Positions 36,105 through 44,986 of a DNA stretch of 64,000 nt are shown here, piece by piece. The notes below the pieces were generated by a model. That model was not told the origin of the DNA, made no database searches, and saw nothing but the letters and a program-made list of their open reading frames with translations. The position numbers and the translations under genes are program-made. The first letter of the stretch is position 1, and each line of letters begins with the position of its first letter. The stretch is from Burkholderia cepacia GG4. Its GTDB lineage: Bacteria > Pseudomonadota > Gammaproteobacteria > Burkholderiales > Burkholderiaceae. The stretch is from the NCBI RefSeq assembly GCF_000292915.1, contig NC_018513.1, positions 1,922,001 to 1,986,000 on the forward strand, in the 5' to 3' direction.

Positions 36105-36827
36105 TCAGCGCCCCGCCCCGAGCCGGTCGCGCCATTGCGTGGCCGCGTAGGCACCGGCCTCGATCGCGGCCACCGCGGCGACGTACAGCACGGTCGCGAC
36201 GCCGAACGCGGCAAAGGTCTTGAAGGTCTCCGTCTCGACCTGCCGCGACGCATACGACAGCTCGGCGACGCCGATCGCCATCGCCAGCGACGAGTTCTTC
36301 ACGAGATTCATGTATTGGCCGAACAGCGGCGGCAGCGCGATGCGCACGGCCTGCGGCAGCACCACGTAGCGCAGCGCCTGCATCGGCGTGAGGCCGAGTG
36401 CCGCGGCCGCGTCGTGCTGGGCGCACCGCACGCCGCGCAGGCCCGCTTCGCATTCCTCGGCGACGAACGCGGCCGTATACGCGCTCAACCCGAACCAGCC
36501 CGCGACGAACTCGAACGACGGCCACGCGAGCATGAGCGGGCCCGCGCTCAGTTCATGGCGCGCGTTCAGCCAGGCGACCCACGTATCGGGCAGCAACGAC
36601 GCGACGCCGAAATACCAGAACAGCAACTGCACGAGCAGCGGCGTATTGCGGAACGCGACGACGTAGCCGGCCGCCAGCGTACGCAGCGCCGTGCCGCGCG
36701 CATGCCGGATGACGGCGAGCAGCAGCCCGCCGACAGTCGCGGTGACAGCCGACGCGGCCGCGAGGCCGAGCGTCAGCAGGAAGCCCTGCCAGAGCCAGGA
36801 CAGATATTTGGGAGCCAACCCGAGCAT
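36105..36827 (-). CDS. Polar amino-acid ABC permease (first subunit)
   Basis: A 240-residue permease of the same family. The start MLGLAPKYLSW is preferred over an in-frame extension lacking membrane character. It carries FRNTPLLVQLLFWYFG and the EAA-like loop AALGLTPMQALRYVVLPQAV. It lies 114 bp after the binding-protein gene and 2 bp before the second permease. With the binding protein it most resembles glutamate/aspartate-type importers. Confidence 0.88.
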   Translation of the reverse strand: MLGLAPKYLSWLWQGFLLTLGLAAASAVTATVGGLLLAVIRHARGTALRTLAAGYVVAFRNTPLLVQLLFWYFGVASLLPDTWVAWLNARHELSAGPLMLAWPSFEFVAGWFGLSAYTAAFVAEECEAGLRGVRCAQHDAAAALGLTPMQALRYVVLPQAVRIALPPLFGQYMNLVKNSSLAMAIGVAELSYASRQVETETFKTFAAFGVATVLYVAAVAAIEAGAYAATQWRDRLGAGR

Positions 36828-36941
36828 GCGGTGGTGCGGGCGCGCTGCGCGCCATCGGAAAAAAAGGAAGAAACGGACAGCGCCGCGATCCGTGCGCGCC
36901 GGCGTGGCCGGCGGCGGATCGCGGCGCACGTGGCGTGCCGC

Positions 36942-37757
36942 TCAGGTCTTGTCGCCGATCCGGAAGATGCGCGTGAGCGGCGTCTTCGTCGTCGGCCCGA
37001 ACCACGCGTCGTAGATCCGCACCGCGCGACCGTTCGCCTCGAGCCCCTTCAGCGTGTCGTTCACGAAGCCGAGCAGGCGCGTCTCGCCTTTCGGCACGCC
37101 GACGCCCATGTAGTCGTTCGAGATCGTGAACGCGGGGATTTCGTAGTTCTGCTTGTCGGGCACGTTCGCGAGCAGGCCGATCAGTTTCGGCCCGTCCTGC
37201 GTGATCGCCTGCACGTTGCCGGCGCGCAGCGCGGCGAACGCGAACGGCGTGTCGTCGTACGCGACGATCGTCGCCTTCGGGTATTTCTCGCGCAGCGTGA
37301 TCTCGTTCGTCGTGCCCTTGTCCGCGCCGACGCGCAGGCCGTTCAGCTGGTCGGCCGATTTCAGCACGCCCTTCTTCGCGAGAAACTGCTGGCCCGACGA
37401 GAAGTACGGAATGCTGAAGTCGACCTGCTTCGCGCGCTCGTCGGTGATCGTGAAGTTCGCGAGCACCAGGTCGACCTTGCCGGACGTCAGGAACGGAATG
37501 CGGTTCGCCGGGTTGGTTGGCTGCAGTTGCAGCTTCACGCCGAGCTTGTCGGCCAGCGCCTTCGCATAGTCGACGTCGAGGCCGACGATGTGATTGCTTT
37601 TGCCGTCGACATAGCCGAACGGCGGGTTGCTGTCGAACGTCGCGACGCGCAGCACGCCGGCCTTCCTGATGTCGTCGAGCCGGTCCGCGTGCGCGACGGT
37701 GCCTGCCGTGACGAGTGCGGCCCCGACGAGCCACGTGGCGAGAGTGTGGAATTTCAT
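36942..37757 (-). CDS. Periplasmic amino-acid binding protein
   Basis: A 271-residue solute-binding protein of family 3. The ATG at 37757 (MKFHTLATWL) is chosen; a GTG two codons earlier is possible. The signal peptide ends VAHA. Ligand-site patterns are visible: GVLRVATFDSNPPFGY, GLDVDYAKALADKLG, RIPFLTSGKVDLVLANFTIT, RVGADKGTTNEI. The pattern suits polar amino acids such as Glu/Asp; the exact ligand cannot be read. It leads the three-gene importer operon. Confidence 0.87.
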   Translation of the reverse strand: MKFHTLATWLVGAALVTAGTVAHADRLDDIRKAGVLRVATFDSNPPFGYVDGKSNHIVGLDVDYAKALADKLGVKLQLQPTNPANRIPFLTSGKVDLVLANFTITDERAKQVDFSIPYFSSGQQFLAKKGVLKSADQLNGLRVGADKGTTNEITLREKYPKATIVAYDDTPFAFAALRAGNVQAITQDGPKLIGLLANVPDKQNYEIPAFTISNDYMGVGVPKGETRLLGFVNDTLKGLEANGRAVRIYDAWFGPTTKTPLTRIFRIGDKT

Positions 37758-37952
37758 GAGCACGACCTGATTTGTTATGAAGGCCGCCGCGGATCGCGCG
37801 GCGGCCCGGTTCGAGGAACATCGCGACCGCGTGTGTCGTCGCGAAGCCGCTAACGTATCAGCGCGTGCGGCGATTCCGAACCAACAAATGGTGCTTTGCT
37901 CTGCGGGTTTCGTGATGAGGCGCGCGGCGCTGCGCCACGCACTGCCCGCGCG

Positions 37953-38645
37953 TCACCCGGCCAGTGCCGTTGCGGCCTCGCCGATCAGCGCCGCGACCTC
38001 CGCCGGCTTCGACGCAAGCGACGCATGGCTCGCGTCGAGCGTGATGACCTTGCGCGCGTTCATGCGCGCGGACATCCGCTGCTGGTTCTCCGGCGCGATC
38101 ATCCGGTCCTGGCTCGAAATCTGGTACCACGACGGTTTCGAGCGCCACGCGGGCGCGCTGATCGTCTGCGCGAAGGTGCTCGCCACCGGCGCCTTCTGCG
38201 TGACGGCCATCACCAGCGCTTCGTCAGACGAAAGGTCCTGGCAGAAGCTCTCGTGGAATTTGTCGGCCTTGATCCACAGATAGCCGTCGCTGTCCGGTTC
38301 GAGATTCGCGGCGGCCGCCGGCAGGTGCGCCTGGGTGATCCCGCCCGGGCTCTCGCCGGCATCCGGCGCGAACGCGGCAATGAACACGAGGCCCGCGACG
38401 TTGGGCAGGTTGCCGGCCTCGCTGATCACCGCGCCGCCGTACGAATGACCGACCAGCAGCACGGGGCCCGCCTGCTGCGCGACCATCTTGCGCGTACGCT
38501 CCGCGTCGTCGGCGAGCGACGTCAGCGGCAGTTCGACCGCGTGCAGCGACGCGTGCCCGCCACGCGCGAGTTCGACGATCACTTTCGCCCAGTGCGCGGC
38601 GCCGCCCCAGAAGCCGTGCACGAGCACGATCGCGGGTTTGCTCAT
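37953..38645 (-). CDS. Alpha/beta hydrolase
   Basis: A 230-residue cytoplasmic alpha/beta hydrolase of the AB_hydrolase_6 type. It has the oxyanion-hole HGFWGG, nucleophile Ser68 in VGHSYGG, acid Asp180 in SSQDRMI and base His207 in DASHASL. AAGGAG lies 8 nt before the ATG. There is no signal peptide. The family covers esterases, C-C hydrolases and haloperoxidase-like proteins, so the substrate is unknown. It stands alone between the amino-acid importer and the agmatine operon. Confidence 0.87.
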   Translation of the reverse strand: MSKPAIVLVHGFWGGAAHWAKVIVELARGGHASLHAVELPLTSLADDAERTRKMVAQQAGPVLLVGHSYGGAVISEAGNLPNVAGLVFIAAFAPDAGESPGGITQAHLPAAAANLEPDSDGYLWIKADKFHESFCQDLSSDEALVMAVTQKAPVASTFAQTISAPAWRSKPSWYQISSQDRMIAPENQQRMSARMNARKVITLDASHASLASKPAEVAALIGEAATALAG

Positions 38646-38787
38646 CGTGAGTCTCCTTGACGTGGCGTGTCATCGAACCGCCATCAGGCCGGCCGATCCG
38701 GACCGTGGCTCGGACACGCAGCAATCAGCATAGGCGACCGCCCCGACTGCACCAAGGCCCCCTTGGCGCGACCTGCCATGCAGCGCA

Positions 38788-38819
38788 CAAAAAAAGACGC
38801 CCGCTGCACGCAGCGGGCG
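38788..38819 (-). terminator. Terminator of the agmatine operon
   Basis: CGCCCGCTG, loop CACG, CAGCGGGCG (38798-38819), with a run of seven T on the minus strand after the stem. It lies about 105 bp beyond the stop of the last deiminase gene. Confidence 0.88.
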
Positions 38820-38923
38820 CGAATCCCAGTCAAGGAGGTGTCACACGAACTACGGGTTCAGATTACGGAAATCACCCGTCACGGACAACGAATCGATTCC
38901 AATATCGATATGACGGAACACGC

Positions 38924-40432
38924 TCACGCCGGCACTTCCCGGGTCGAGCAATGGATGCCGCCGCCGCCCGACGCGATGCCGAGGATGTCGACCTGGACGA
39001 TCTCCCGGCCTCCCGCATACGGCCGGAGGGCGGCGACGGCGGCCGCATCGGCTGCGTCGTCGTTGAACTTCGGCACGATGATCGCGCCGTTGCATGTGTA
39101 GAAATTGACGTAGCCGGCCGCGAAGTTCGTCATCTGCCGGTCGTTCAAGCGCGTACCGGCCGACGTGCCGAAGCTGACCGGCGGCACCAGCTCGACGAGT
39201 TGCAGCGGCCGGCCGTTGGCGTCGGTCTGCGCGGCGAGGCGTTGCCGGTTGGCCTCTGTCAACGCGCGTTCGCCGGTCGAGTTCGACGCGTCGTAGCAGT
39301 ACGCGACGACGCCCGGCGCGAGAAACCGTGCATAGAAATCGACATGGCCGTTCGTGATGTCGGTCTCGGCGGCCGGGGTCGCCGCGCCGCCGGCACCACC
39401 CACTCCGCTGCCGCGCGGATAGGTTGCCGTACCCGGCAGCCAGATGATCTTGCGCACGCCGAGCGTGCGTTGCAGTTCGGCACGCACAGTCTCCCTGGCG
39501 GTCGGCAGCAGCGTCGCATCGGCGATAACGCCATGCGGGATGTCGAACAGTTGCGGATTGCGGTTCACGTGCAGCACGGCCGACTCGGTGAGGATCGCCG
39601 TCGCGTCGCCGTCGAATTCGATCGCGCCGCCTTCGAGCGTCAACGTGCTCCGGATCAGGTTCGCGCCCCGCGTCTGCGCCATCCAGCCCGCCACCGAACT
39701 GTCCTGGCCGAACGGCTGGAAGAACCTGCCCGCCTTCGACCGGTTGCTCGTCGCCACGAGCTGCGGCGGGACCGCGGTCCCCGCGCTCAGGCCGACGCCG
39801 TCGGTGTTCGCGTTGCCCCAGCCGTTGAAATTGAAGCCGACCGCATTCAGCGCATTGCCGTTCGCCGTGTCCCTGACAAACAGGCAGCCCGTATCGCGCA
39901 CCCAGAAATCGTTGAACCCGTCGGCAAGCGGCACGAGGTTGATCCCGCCCGTGCCTGCGGCGCGAGCCGCATAGCGCGCATGCAGGTCGGAATTCGCGAC
40001 GCTCGCGCTCGCGAGCAGCCCGCGGGCCGCGTCCAGATCGGCCGGCAGCACCAGCATGTCGACCGGCTCGGTTGCACCGATCGCCTTCGCGACGTCCATC
40101 AGGTCGGCCCGAACACGGTCGATACCGGCATCCGTGCTTTGTGGCGTGACGGGTGTCCAGATGCCGTCCGCGCCGGCCGCGAAGGCCATGTAGGTCGACG
40201 CGTGCGGCGCGTCTTCGGCCGGCAGCCGGTACACGGCCTGCCGCGCCGACGGCGTCGTGCGCGGTGCGGCAGCCGCGTCGGACGCGCCGTCTCCGCCGCC
40301 GCACGCGGCCAGGCTGCCCAGTAGCGGCATGCCGAGCCAGACGGCCGAATCCCGGATGAATGCGCGTCGGCCGGTATCCTGCAGGTGCGGCGCGCGCTTG
40401 TCGGCGCGCGCGTCGAGGTTCTTGTTCGTCAT
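38924..40432 (-). CDS. Exported agmatine-deiminase-like protein with Tat/lipoprotein signal (paralogue 3)
   Basis: A 502-residue member of the agmatine deiminase/PAD_porph family. The N-terminus has a twin-arginine signal (GRRAFIRDSAVWLGM) leading to LAACGGG, so a Tat-exported lipoprotein is likely. Family motifs are PAEDAPHASTYMAF, WVRDTGCLF, LEGGAIEFDG, GHVDFYARF and the Cys495 active site in GGGGIHCST. It is longer than usual through inserts around 200-230 and 330-350. Two oddities: the Pro after RDTG is Cys, and the usual QQQP after the catalytic Cys is REVP. It is the last gene of the operon, 149 bp after paralogue 2. Substrate may differ from agmatine. Confidence 0.85.
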   Translation of the reverse strand: MTNKNLDARADKRAPHLQDTGRRAFIRDSAVWLGMPLLGSLAACGGGDGASDAAAAPRTTPSARQAVYRLPAEDAPHASTYMAFAAGADGIWTPVTPQSTDAGIDRVRADLMDVAKAIGATEPVDMLVLPADLDAARGLLASASVANSDLHARYAARAAGTGGINLVPLADGFNDFWVRDTGCLFVRDTANGNALNAVGFNFNGWGNANTDGVGLSAGTAVPPQLVATSNRSKAGRFFQPFGQDSSVAGWMAQTRGANLIRSTLTLEGGAIEFDGDATAILTESAVLHVNRNPQLFDIPHGVIADATLLPTARETVRAELQRTLGVRKIIWLPGTATYPRGSGVGGAGGAATPAAETDITNGHVDFYARFLAPGVVAYCYDASNSTGERALTEANRQRLAAQTDANGRPLQLVELVPPVSFGTSAGTRLNDRQMTNFAAGYVNFYTCNGAIIVPKFNDDAADAAAVAALRPYAGGREIVQVDILGIASGGGGIHCSTREVPA

Positions 40433-40581
40433 GTATTCAACTCCATTGCGCGGTCGGCGCGCGGGCAGGCGCCTGCCTCCGTCCTGCGAGACGGATTCCG
40501 CGTTTTTTGTCAGTAGTCCGTAAAGACTGGGGAATGCTGACGGCGTACGGACCGGTCACGAAAGCCGGCCCGCGGCCGCGC

Positions 40582-41694
40582 TCAGGCCGGTTGCTGTTGC
40601 GTGGTGCAGTGGATGCCGCCGCCGCCCGCGGCAATGCCGTCGATGTTCAACTGGATGACTTCACGACCGGGAAACAGGTCGACGAGCGTGTCGCGCGTAT
40701 TGCGGTCGGCGCGGCTGTCGCCGAATTGCGGCGCGATCACCGCGCGATTGCACACGTAGAAGTTGATGTAGCCGGCCGCGAACTCGGCGTTCTCGTACCT
40801 GGGACGCACGCTCTTCGGCCCCGGCAGCGCGACGACCTTCAACGGGCGCCCCTTCGCGTCGGTGGATTTCCGCAGGATCTCGAGATGCTGCCGCGTCACT
40901 GCGTGATCGTACGAAGACGGATCCGGGTCGAGCCCGGCCACCACGACGCCCGGGCTCGTGAAGCGCGCGTAGAAGTCGGTATGCCCGTCGGTGATGTCCT
41001 TGCCCGCGATGCCCGGCAACCAGATGATCTTCTTCAGCCCGAGCAAGCGGCTCAACTCCGCCTCGCACTGTGCCTGGCCGACGCCCGGATTGCGGTTCGG
41101 GTTGAGCACGCAGCTGCGCGTGATGATCGCCGTGCCCTCGCCGTCGACCTCGATCCCGCCGCCTTCCAGCACCAGCCGCGTGTCGATCGGCCGCGCGCCG
41201 GCACGCTCGGCGACGAACGGCGCGACTTCCGCGTCCTGGTCGTGTTCCTGCTTGTTGCCCCAGCCGTTGAAGTTGAAGCTCACGCTGCCGAGCGCCCCTG
41301 ACGCATTCTTCACGAACACGGGCCCCGTATCGCGCATCCACAGATCGTCGACCGGATGCTGAACGAGCTCGACCGCCGAGCCGCAAAGGCGCGACGCGAT
41401 CGCGTAGTCCTGCTCCCGCACCAGCATCCTGAGCGGCTCGTGCGCGGCGATCGCCTTCGCGACCGCCGCGAGGTTCTCGCGCACCACGGGCAGCAAGCGC
41501 GCGCCCCAGATGTCCTCGCTCGGACCGAACGCCATCCAGGTCGCCGTGTGCGGCGCACCTTCGTCCGGCATCAGCCACGTTGCGCGCTGCTGCGCGTGCG
41601 CGGCGCGGCCGAGCAGCCCGCCCAGCGCGCTGGCGGCCAGCGCCGCGCCCGATACGGACAGACCGCGTTTCAACAGTTGACGTCGTGTCGTCAT
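40582..41694 (-). CDS. Tat-exported agmatine deiminase (paralogue 2)
   Basis: A 370-residue agmatine deiminase family protein. I choose MTTRRQLLKRGLSVSG at 41694 because AAGGA is 6 nt upstream. That start gives a classic Tat signal ending AAHA. The core has PHTATWMAFG, WMRDTGPVF, LEGGGIEVDG, GHTDFYARF and Cys363 in GGGGIHCTTQQQP, all as in active enzymes. It should convert agmatine to N-carbamoylputrescine and ammonia in the periplasm. It lies 53 bp after the binding-protein gene in the same operon as cytoplasmic AguA and AguB. Confidence 0.88.
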   Translation of the reverse strand: MTTRRQLLKRGLSVSGAALAASALGGLLGRAAHAQQRATWLMPDEGAPHTATWMAFGPSEDIWGARLLPVVRENLAAVAKAIAAHEPLRMLVREQDYAIASRLCGSAVELVQHPVDDLWMRDTGPVFVKNASGALGSVSFNFNGWGNKQEHDQDAEVAPFVAERAGARPIDTRLVLEGGGIEVDGEGTAIITRSCVLNPNRNPGVGQAQCEAELSRLLGLKKIIWLPGIAGKDITDGHTDFYARFTSPGVVVAGLDPDPSSYDHAVTRQHLEILRKSTDAKGRPLKVVALPGPKSVRPRYENAEFAAGYINFYVCNRAVIAPQFGDSRADRNTRDTLVDLFPGREVIQLNIDGIAAGGGGIHCTTQQQPA

Positions 41695-41747
41695 GGCATT
41701 CCTTTTTCTCTTGCCGGTTGCTTCGGTGTGCTTCATGGTGTGCCGTG

Positions 41748-42860
41748 TCACGGTCGCGCGGTCTTGAAGCCCAGCCAGGTCCGTCCTTCAAGACGCATCG
41801 CGGCCGGCGATTCGGCGATCGGCGTGAAAAGTGTGCGCCGCGTCGCCTCGTCCGGATAGATGCCCGGGTCACGCACCAGCGCCGGGTCCATCAGCTTCAG
41901 CGCGCCCTGGTTGGCATTTGCGTAGCGCGTCGAGTTCGAGATCTTCGCGATCACGTCCGGCCGCAGGATGTAGTTGATGAACGCATGCGCGTTGTCCGGG
42001 TGCTTCGCGGAGGCCGGAATGACCATCGCGTCGAACCACATCAGGCTGCCGATGCGCGGGATGTCGTACACGATGTCGCGCTTCGGATCGCGTGCCTTCG
42101 CCTTCTGCGCGGCCAGGTTGATCGCGCCGGAGAAGCCGACCGTCACGCACAGCTCGCCGTCGATCAGCTCGTTGGCGTCAGACGAACCGACGAACTGGCG
42201 GATGAACGGCCGGACCCTCATCAGCATCGCCTGCGCGGCCGCGTAATCCTGCGCGGACGGATGCATCGGATCACGGCCGATGTAGCGCAGCGCCAGCGGC
42301 AGCACCGTGCTCGCGGAATCCTGCAGGCCCAGTCCGCACGTCGCGGCGACGCGCGCCGCGATCGCCGGGTTGAACAGCAGGTCGAGGCTGTCGGCCGGCA
42401 TGTCCTTGCCGAGAATCGCGCGCACCCGGGCGCGGTCGTAGCCGACGCCCACGGTGCCCCACATGTACGGCACGCCGTACTGGTTGCCGGGATCGGATTG
42501 CGCCATCTGCGTGAGCAGCGACGGATCGAGATACTTCAGGTTCGGCAACCGGCTCTTGTCGAGCTTTCGATAGACGCCGGCCTGGATCTGCTTGGCCATG
42601 AAGTCGTTGGTCGGCCACACGAGGTCGTAGCCGCTGTTGCCGGTCAGCAGCTTCGACTGCAGCGTCTCGTCGCTGTCGTACGCGTCGTAGCGCACCTTGA
42701 TGCCGGTTTCCTTCTCGAACGCGGCCACCGTATCCGGCGCGAAGTAATTGCTCCAGTTGTACAGGTTCAACACCTTCTCCTCGTCGGCGCGGGCCGCGCC
42801 GGCCAGCACGCACAGCACGAGGCCGGGCACCGCGACGCGCAGCCATCCTTTGCGTTTCAT
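41748..42860 (-). CDS. Polyamine-type periplasmic binding protein
   Basis: A 370-residue PotF/PotD-like solute-binding protein. The ATG at 42860 has GGGAG upstream and gives a signal peptide ending GAARA. Mature features: KVLNLYNWSNYF, FEKETGIKVRYDAYDSDETL, YDLVWPTNDF, GVPYMWGTVGVGYD. Aromatic and acidic residues typical of polyamine sites are present. The neighbours suggest agmatine, N-carbamoylputrescine or putrescine as ligand. No permease or ATPase genes are in the operon, so it must serve a transporter encoded elsewhere, or act as a sensor. Confidence 0.88.
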   Translation of the reverse strand: MKRKGWLRVAVPGLVLCVLAGAARADEEKVLNLYNWSNYFAPDTVAAFEKETGIKVRYDAYDSDETLQSKLLTGNSGYDLVWPTNDFMAKQIQAGVYRKLDKSRLPNLKYLDPSLLTQMAQSDPGNQYGVPYMWGTVGVGYDRARVRAILGKDMPADSLDLLFNPAIAARVAATCGLGLQDSASTVLPLALRYIGRDPMHPSAQDYAAAQAMLMRVRPFIRQFVGSSDANELIDGELCVTVGFSGAINLAAQKAKARDPKRDIVYDIPRIGSLMWFDAMVIPASAKHPDNAHAFINYILRPDVIAKISNSTRYANANQGALKLMDPALVRDPGIYPDEATRRTLFTPIAESPAAMRLEGRTWLGFKTARP

Positions 42861-42870
42861 CGCGGCTCCC

Positions 42871-43785
42871 TCATCGATAACAGGACGACACGCCGTCGCT
42901 GGTGAGCAACGTGCGATACATCTCCGGGCGGCGATCGCGGAAAAAGCCCCACGATTGCCGCTCGGCGCGGATCGCGTCGAGGTCGAACGCATGCACGAGC
43001 ACGGCTTCGTCGGTGCGGTTCGCCTCGGCCTGCTTCTCGCCAGTGTGATCGGCGATGAAGCTCGACCCGTAGAACACGCCGGTAAGCCCTTGCTGCTGCG
43101 GGTTGCCGTTACCGAAACCCGTTTCTCGGCCGATCCGGTTGGCCGCCACCACCGGCACCATGTTGGCCGCCGCGTGGCCCTGCATCGTGCGCTGCCAGTG
43201 GCCGGCTGAATCGAACGCGCTGCTGAACGGCTCCGAACCGATGATGGTCGGAAAGCACAGGATCTCGGCGCCCATCAGTGCAAGACAGCGCGCCGTCTCC
43301 GGATACCACTGGTCCCAGCAGATGCCGATGCCGATCCGGCCGAACCGCGTGTCCCACACCTTGAAGCCGGTGTCGCCCGGCGTGAAATAGAACTTCTCCG
43401 TATAGCCTGGCCCGTCCGGGATATGCGTCTTGCGGTAGACGCCGAGCACGTGCCCGTCGGCATCCGCCACGGCGATCGAGTTGTACGCGGCGTTGCCCGC
43501 GCGCTCGAAGAAGCCGATCGGCAGCACGATGCCGAGTTCGCCGGCCAGTGCCGCGAAGCGGGCGATCTGCGCGTTGCCCTCGAACGGCTGCGCGAGCTCG
43601 AGATGACGCGCGTTCTGGTCGAGGCAGAAGTACGGCACCGCGAACAGCTCCGGGCACAGCACGAGATTCGCACCCTGCGCGGCGGCCGCGCGGATCAGAC
43701 GCTCCGCGGTGGCCATGTTGTCTTCGAGATTCCAGCTGCCCGACGCCATCTGGACGGCGGCGACGGTGATGTGTTTGGACGGCAT
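42871..43785 (-). CDS. aguB: N-carbamoylputrescine amidase AguB
   Basis: A 304-residue nitrilase-superfamily enzyme that hydrolyses N-carbamoylputrescine to putrescine, CO2 and ammonia. The Glu-Lys-Cys triad is Glu46 (CPELF), Lys119 (YRKTHIP) and Cys156 (GICWDQWYPE). The start MPSKHITVAAVQMA has AGGAG upstream. It follows aguA by 44 bp and precedes the binding-protein gene by 10 bp. There is no signal peptide, so it acts in the cytoplasm. Confidence 0.94.
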   Translation of the reverse strand: MPSKHITVAAVQMASGSWNLEDNMATAERLIRAAAAQGANLVLCPELFAVPYFCLDQNARHLELAQPFEGNAQIARFAALAGELGIVLPIGFFERAGNAAYNSIAVADADGHVLGVYRKTHIPDGPGYTEKFYFTPGDTGFKVWDTRFGRIGIGICWDQWYPETARCLALMGAEILCFPTIIGSEPFSSAFDSAGHWQRTMQGHAAANMVPVVAANRIGRETGFGNGNPQQQGLTGVFYGSSFIADHTGEKQAEANRTDEAVLVHAFDLDAIRAERQSWGFFRDRRPEMYRTLLTSDGVSSCYR

Positions 43786-43829
43786 TGCGATGGCTCCTGG
43801 ATGGAATCGGAAACCGCGTGGGGTCGCGC

Positions 43830-44885
43830 TCAGTTCGCGACCGGCGCGACCGCGGTGACGGACGGCTGCTGCTGCGTCGAGCAATGGATGCTGCCGCCGC
43901 CGATCGACAGCGTCGGAATCGGCAGCATCTCCACGTTACGCCGCGGGAAGGCCCGGGCGAACACGTCGCGCGCAGCCTGATCCTGCTCGACGCCGAACGC
44001 GGTCACGATCACCGCACCGTTCACCAGGATGTAGTTCGCGTAGCAATCGCAGTAGCGCTCAGAGCCGAAGCGTTCGCTGACGATCGGCGACGGCAGGTCG
44101 AGCAACTCGAAACGACGCCCTGCCGCATCGGTTGCAAGTTCCAGTGCACGACGGTTTTCGCGCATCACGTGGAAATAGTCGCCCTGCTCCGGCAGCGCGG
44201 TCTGGCACAGCATCCGGCCGGGCGCGATGAAGGATGCGATGCCGTCCACGTGCCCGTTCGTCTCCACTTCATCGGGATTGCCCGGCAGCCACACGATCCT
44301 CTCGACGCCCAGCATGCGCCGCAGCTCCGCCTCGATCTCCGCGCGGCTCAGGTGCGGATTGCGATTGGGATGCAGCAGGCAGCTCTCGGTGGTGACCAGC
44401 GTGCCCTGTCCGTCGACATAGAACGAGCCGCCCTCCAGCACCATGTGCGAATTGAAGATCTCCGCACCGGCCGCGCGCGCGATGTCCTGCCCGGCCTGCT
44501 GGCAGCCGTCGTACGGCTGGTACTTCTCGCCCCAGCAGTTGAACCGGAACACGGCCGCGCCGAGCCCGCGCTGCGCGTTGACGAGAAAGATCGGCCCGCA
44601 ATCGCGCAGCCAGTTGTCCTCGGCTGCGACCGGCAGAACGTCGACACGGGCGCCCAACAGTTCGCGTGCGGGCTCCGCCTGACTGTGGTGCACGGCCACG
44701 ACGCAGCGCTGATAGCGGGCGATCGTCCGCGCGATCAGCGCGAATTCGCGGCAGACCTGCGCGTAATGGTTGCCCCACAGGTCTTCGCGGCCCTCCAGTA
44801 CCGGCCAGCCGAGCCACGTGGCGTCCATGGATTCCCATTCGGCGGGCATCCGGTAACCGCGCTGGCGAGCATCAAAGCGACCCAT
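43830..44885 (-). CDS. aguA: Cytoplasmic agmatine deiminase AguA (paralogue 1)
   Basis: A 351-residue agmatine deiminase, a normal length, without signal peptide. Motifs: MPAEWESMDATWLGWP, WLRDCGP (Asp95), LEGGSFYVDG, NGHVDG (His212, Asp214), and Cys335 in GGGSIHCSTQQQP. It converts agmatine to N-carbamoylputrescine for AguB. GGAGG lies 8 nt before the ATG. It is the first gene of the operon and is divergent from a LysR regulator. Confidence 0.93.
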   Translation of the reverse strand: MGRFDARQRGYRMPAEWESMDATWLGWPVLEGREDLWGNHYAQVCREFALIARTIARYQRCVVAVHHSQAEPARELLGARVDVLPVAAEDNWLRDCGPIFLVNAQRGLGAAVFRFNCWGEKYQPYDGCQQAGQDIARAAGAEIFNSHMVLEGGSFYVDGQGTLVTTESCLLHPNRNPHLSRAEIEAELRRMLGVERIVWLPGNPDEVETNGHVDGIASFIAPGRMLCQTALPEQGDYFHVMRENRRALELATDAAGRRFELLDLPSPIVSERFGSERYCDCYANYILVNGAVIVTAFGVEQDQAARDVFARAFPRRNVEMLPIPTLSIGGGSIHCSTQQQPSVTAVAPVAN

Positions 44886-44933
44886 CGATCAGCCTCCGTT
44901 GTGATTGATGGCCGATTGTGCGGCAGGTTAGAC

Positions 44934-44951
44934 TTGACGAATATTGATATT
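44934..44951. promoter_or_regulatory. Candidate LysR-type binding site between aguA and its regulator
   Basis: The 100-bp divergent gap is AT-rich at its right end. It has AATAT-TG-ATATT (44940-44951), a perfect short dyad, beside TTGACG (44934-44939), a possible -35. LysR proteins usually bind such dyads with a T-N11-A core and control the divergent operon. Confidence 0.5.
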
Positions 44952-44986
44952 TATTGCCGAAATCGATTGATTTGGCTCATACCTTG

